Assembly (NCBI GenBank): GCA_910577835.1
Contig: CAJTOU010000092.1
Location: 1 to 6,828, forward strand
Reading direction: 5' to 3'
Length of the DNA stretch: 6,828 nucleotides
Source of the DNA: an uncultured Lachnospiraceae bacterium
Lineage (GTDB): Bacteria > Bacillota_A > Clostridia > Lachnospirales > Lachnospiraceae
Made by a program: the position numbers and the translations under genes. A model generated the notes under the pieces. It made no database searches, had not been told where the DNA came from, and saw nothing but the letters and a program-made list of their open reading frames with translations. Positions 5,137 through 6,828 of the stretch are shown piece after piece; position 1 is the first letter of the stretch; each line of letters begins with the position of its first letter.

Positions 5137-5447
5137 ATGTTTAAGAAAATTAAAAACATTTTAAAAATAAGAGAAACTATAAAAACGCAAAGAAGTCATT
5201 GACACTTCTGCTTATGAACCAGTACAGCGATTTCCTGACAGCCCAGACCGAAGCAAAAAAGGCTGAAACTGAGGCATATAATGCTATGGCTGTGTTTGGG
5301 GATTCTTTTCAGGCTGAGGATCTACAGTCCGCTTTGGAAGGGATTCAAAAAATCGCTGGCAGCCCTGAACTGACAAGCCAGTTTTACTCGCATATTGCGG
5401 ATATGGCACAGAAGGAAAATAATCCAGATTCAAAGGCGGTTCAATAA
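5137..5447 (+). pseudogene. small helical phage protein, frameshifted near its start
   Basis: AGGAGG at 5125-5130 precedes ATG 5137. The first frame reads MFKKIKNILKIRE and stops at TGA near 5200. From about 5176 the adjacent frame gives YKNAKKSLTLLLMNQYSDFL and then an Ala/Glu/Gln-rich helical protein with SFQAEDLQSALEGIQKIAG, up to TAA 5445-5447. One A missing from the GAAAC run would restore about 103 residues. TTG 5199 and ATG 5214 in the second frame lack ribosome sites. The stop overlaps the next ATG (TAATG), implying coupled translation. Function unknown; the helical form would suit a small virion or chaperone protein. Confidence 0.6.
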
Positions 5448-5869
5448 TGGCTGCGTTTAAAAATTTTACAGGTTTGGCAAATGCGCTGAATGATAGTATG
5501 AATACTGCTGTGGAAAACTCCTGTAACAGACTTCTTGGTATTTTACAGAGAATCATTGATTCAGAATATTATGATGTGTTTGACCCTGAGTATTATAAAA
5601 GGACTTACCAGTTCTGGAGGTCTGCTGTTACGAAAATGTTCCGCCAAAACTGTGGTGTTGTATTTATGGATAAAACAGCAATGAATTATAATACTTTTTG
5701 GACTGGTGAGAAACAACTGCTCCATGCCTCAAGAGGCTCCCATGGGGGTTTTGTAACAGATGAAACAAGGCAGCATAGATTTTGGGAGGTATTTATAGAT
5801 TTCTGTTAGAACAATGCGGTTAATATTTTAAAAGAAGAATTAAAAAAACAGGGAATCCCTGTGAAATAG
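5447..5869 (+). pseudogene. phage protein, possibly tail-completion (gp10-like), with in-frame amber stop
   Basis: The ATG shares a base with the previous stop. The frame gives 140 residues if TAG 5807-5809 (codon 121) is read through: the first part ends FWEVFIDFC and the continuation NNAVNILKEELKKQGIPVK is clearly the same protein. It ends at a tandem TAG TAG (5867-5872). Features include EYYDVFDPEYYKRTYQFW near 40 and MNYNTFWTG followed by a Gly/His-rich turn near 80-100, which loosely recalls HK97 gp10-like minor structural proteins that join head and tail. No hydrophobic segments. The family call is weak. Loss of the last 20 residues could be partly tolerated, unlike the lesions in neighbouring genes. 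Confidence 0.6.
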
Positions 5870-5885
5870 TAGGTTAATTTTATAT

Positions 5886-5946
5886 TATACATAACAGAAG
5901 GGAATAGCTTTAGTACTGCTACTGCTGTTCTTTTTTGTTATGTATA
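5886..5946 (+). terminator. nested hairpins after the last phage gene
   Basis: An inner imperfect stem pairs AACAG...TAGC (5892-5907) with GCTACTGCTGTT (5918-5929) and is followed by CTTTTTTG, a reasonable intrinsic terminator. An outer perfect 11-bp repeat, TATACATAACA (5886-5896) and TGTTATGTATA (5936-5946), encloses it and is an alternative fold. It separates the phage block from the next small gene. Confidence 0.55.
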
Positions 5947-5964
5947 GAATTGGAGGATAGTGCT

Positions 5965-6165
5965 ATGGTGAAATATGAGAACCAATGCTGTGACTGTGCT
6001 GCGGGTGGTTATCCATGTATGGGGAAAGGCTGTGGTCACAGGAATGTAAAAGTATATGTGTGTGACTGCTGTCATGATGAAGCAGATGAATTGTTTGAGT
6101 ATGATACTGAGGAAGAGTTATGTGTAGATTGTTTATTGAAGAAATTTAAGAAAGTAAAAGAATAA
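5965..6165 (+). CDS. small Cys-rich zinc-ribbon-like protein
   Basis: The chosen ATG has TTGGAGGA 7 nt upstream. A TTG 30 nt earlier in the same frame has no ribosome site and lies within the hairpin. The 66-residue product has ten cysteines in two groups: C8, C9, C11, C18 and C23 with H25, then C33, C35, C36, C53 and C56. CxxC pairs at 8-11, 33-36 and 53-56 suggest two small zinc-binding ribbons, followed by a basic tail (KKFKKVKE). It has no signal peptide, so it should be cytoplasmic. Function is unknown; such proteins usually bind nucleic acid or partner proteins. The frame is intact and may belong to the host. Confidence 0.7.
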   Translation: MVKYENQCCDCAAGGYPCMGKGCGHRNVKVYVCDCCHDEADELFEYDTEEELCVDCLLKKFKKVKE

Positions 6166-6188
6166 CTAAAACTATCAATAATAAAAAC

Positions 6189-6223
6189 AGGAAACCATGA
6201 GGCATGTTGGTTAATGGTTTCCT
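6189..6223. terminator. bidirectional terminator between convergent genes
   Basis: AGGAAACCAT (6189-6198) pairs perfectly with ATGGTTTCCT (6214-6223) over a 15-nt loop. On the minus strand GTTTTTA follows, a good U-run for the secreted-protein gene ending at 6231. On the plus strand ATAACAATTATTTTC follows, giving a weaker end for the zinc-ribbon gene. Confidence 0.75.
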
Positions 6224-6230
6224 ATAACAA

Positions 6231-6551
6231 TTATTTTCTATCTGGACAGTATGGATTTCCGTGTGACTTTACTTCTTTTGAATATGCACCGCCTATCGAA
6301 CCACATTTTGTACATTTATGTACATAATCATTCAAATATATTGTTATATTACAACCTTTTTCACCTTCATATTTGCTTACAAATGTATGATAAGAATGTC
6401 CTTTAACCACATGACCAACTAATACCGATTGATAAGTATGTTTGCATGTAGCTGCTTCTACAGTCGCCTGTGGTATAAATATTTGTGTTGCTACAAATGC
6501 GCATAAAAATAAAACTTTTGCTTTACGAAAAACTTCTTTTGCTTTACTCAT
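6231..6551 (-). CDS. secreted small Cys/His-containing protein of unknown function
   Basis: This 106-residue frame starts at ATG with AAGGAGG 7 nt upstream. The N-terminus is a clear signal peptide: several lysines and an arginine, a hydrophobic core at about residues 12-26 (KVLFLCAFVATQIFI), and VEA as a cleavage site after residue 33. The mature part of about 73 residues has C36 with H38 (CKHTY), C67, a CxxC at 80-83 (HKCTKCG) and C102, which could bind a metal or form disulfides. Aromatic and His residues are frequent. It has its own promoter and a long AT-rich leader, and is transcribed against the phage genes. I recognise no family; an exported moron or host surface factor are both possible. 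Confidence 0.7.
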   Translation of the reverse strand: MSKAKEVFRKAKVLFLCAFVATQIFIPQATVEAATCKHTYQSVLVGHVVKGHSYHTFVSKYEGEKGCNITIYLNDYVHKCTKCGSIGGAYSKEVKSHGNPYCPDRK

Positions 6552-6590
6552 GTTTTTACCTCCTTATGTATAAGTTTTGTTTTATATGTA

Positions 6591-6635
6591 TACATAAAAA
6601 TTATATACATGCCTAAACAATATAATTTTTATGTA
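6591..6635 (-). repeat. 16-bp perfect inverted repeat in the leader of the secreted-protein gene
   Basis: TACATAAAAATTATAT (6591-6606) is exactly complementary to ATATAATTTTTATGTA (6620-6635) with a 13-nt loop. It lies about 40 nt upstream of the minus-strand ATG, inside the predicted 5' leader. All pairs but two are A-U, so the hairpin would be weak and could respond to temperature or bind a regulator. It has no U-run after it on the minus strand. Confidence 0.5.
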
Positions 6636-6672
6636 AAACATCAGTTTATTATTATTATATTTTTATATTATA

Positions 6673-6701
6673 ATAATATCTTGCTCTAGTTAAATCGTCA
6701 A
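6673..6701 (-). promoter_or_regulatory. promoter of the secreted-protein gene
   Basis: On the minus strand TTGACG (6701-6696) and TATTAT (6678-6673) are 17 nt apart, each one mismatch from consensus. The predicted start near 6666 leaves a leader of about 115 nt before the ATG. A TATAAT lies immediately downstream and may serve as an alternative -10. Confidence 0.6.
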
Positions 6702-6704
6702 GTA

Positions 6705-6734
6705 TTTACAATCAAATTTTACATAGATTTTACA
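6705..6734. promoter_or_regulatory. three direct TTTACA repeats upstream of the promoter
   Basis: TTTACA occurs at 6705-6710, 6718-6723 and 6729-6734, spaced 13 and 11 bases, close to one DNA turn, and just upstream of the minus-strand -35. This phasing suits an activator or response-regulator site. In such AT-rich DNA chance recurrence is possible. Confidence 0.35.
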
Positions 6735-6771
6735 TTACACCATACACTCATCGTCACTTTATTTCTATCAA

Positions 6772-6828
6772 CTATAGGTAATTGCGAAACTCGTTAAGCT
6801 CGTTCACAATCTTGATTAAAAACAAGGA
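6772..6828 (-). CDS. possible 3' end of an unidentified gene
   Basis: One minus-strand frame is open from the window edge to TAG (6774-6772), giving 18 residues, SLFLIKIVNELNEFRNYL. The composition is compatible with an amphipathic C-terminal helix, and the other two minus frames close quickly. At this length chance is quite possible. No terminator hairpin is evident after it. Confidence 0.25.
   Translation of the reverse strand, partial: SLFLIKIVNELNEFRNYL

Larger units (their letters stand above)
1..5872. mobile_element. degenerate prophage segment (boundaries not resolved)
   Basis: The stretch combines holin-like, antirepressor and RecU-like phage genes with several small tightly packed genes of phage style. 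Most protein genes carry one lesion (internal TAG or single-base frameshift), while the antirepressor, the holin-like gene and the small hydrophobic peptide are intact. No integrase, attachment site, terminase, portal or endolysin is visible here, so the left end lies outside the window. The right end is placed only by the last phage-like gene and the hairpin after it. Confidence 0.7.

Noticed and set aside
5170..5200. Programmed -1 frameshifting in the gene at 5137
   Set aside because: No X_XXY_YYZ slippery heptamer is in the right frame and there is no clear downstream stimulatory structure. A lost A is simpler. The sites near 2357 and 4936 also lack slippery sequences.
783..5872. Whole-phage reassignment of TAG to glutamine
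   Set aside because: Reading TAG TAG at 5867-5872 as Gln would run translation through the hairpin region to a TGA past 5965. The toxin frame also stops at TAG, and several neighbouring genes are frameshifted. Kept only as an alternative in the findings.
5935..5964. TTG start giving a 10-residue longer zinc-ribbon protein
   Set aside because: The TTG lies in the hairpin region without a ribosome site, while ATG 5965 has TTGGAGGA at proper spacing.
6571..6600. TATGTATACATA palindrome as an operator
   Set aside because: It lies in very AT-rich leader sequence near the 16-bp repeat and is explained as part of low-complexity T/A alternation. Nothing else supports a specific regulator.
1..6828. 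CRISPR arrays, tRNA or rRNA genes, insertion sequences
   Set aside because: No regularly spaced repeats, no cloverleaf with a CCA or T-loop motif, and no transposase-like frame or matching terminal repeats were seen by eye on either strand.

Overview
This window looks like part of a decaying temperate-phage (prophage) region from a low-to-moderate GC Firmicute, most likely a gut clostridium of the Lachnospiraceae type. The grounds are strong AGGAGG-type ribosome sites, mostly TAA stops, consensus TTGACA/TATAAT promoters, and phage families (holin-like protein, Bro-N/KilAC antirepressor, RecU-like resolvase). The taxon is inferred from style; no marker gene proves it.

Region 1 (1-2450, + strand) is a late-gene cassette. 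It holds the 3' end of an unidentified gene, a cysteine desulfurase joined to it as TAA-ATG, a three-segment holin-like membrane protein, a membrane-anchored coiled-coil protein, and a small frameshifted protein. An unused Shine-Dalgarno follows where an endolysin might be expected, and no endolysin is present.

Region 2 (2490-3123) has little protein-coding capacity but is rich in RNA signals. The minus strand encodes a 39-residue hydrophobic peptide with a consensus promoter, a ~130-nt structured leader and a ribosome site partly buried in a hairpin. The plus strand has a promoter and terminators for an antisense RNA over the peptide gene's 3' end. Together these look like an unnamed type I toxin-antitoxin module. 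A 20-bp perfect inverted repeat and another hairpin follow. Next is a folded RNA whose 11-nt loop complements the antirepressor ribosome site, the arrangement of the C4 antisense RNA of phages P1/P7.

Region 3 (3201-5872, + strand) carries the intact antirepressor, a RecU-like resolvase with a doubtful start, and four tightly packed phage genes, each with one frameshift or one internal stop. Across the window three genes contain an internal TAG and four contain a single-base frameshift, with clear coding on both sides. The simplest reading is a phage remnant losing its structural genes while keeping its regulatory and addiction parts. Sequencing error (for the indels) or amber readthrough (for the TAGs) are alternatives.

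Region 4 (5873-6828) holds a double hairpin, a small Cys-rich zinc-ribbon-like protein (+), a bidirectional terminator, a secreted Cys/His-containing small protein (-) with a long AT-rich leader and its own promoter, and the possible 3' end of another minus-strand gene at the edge. This may be outside the phage.
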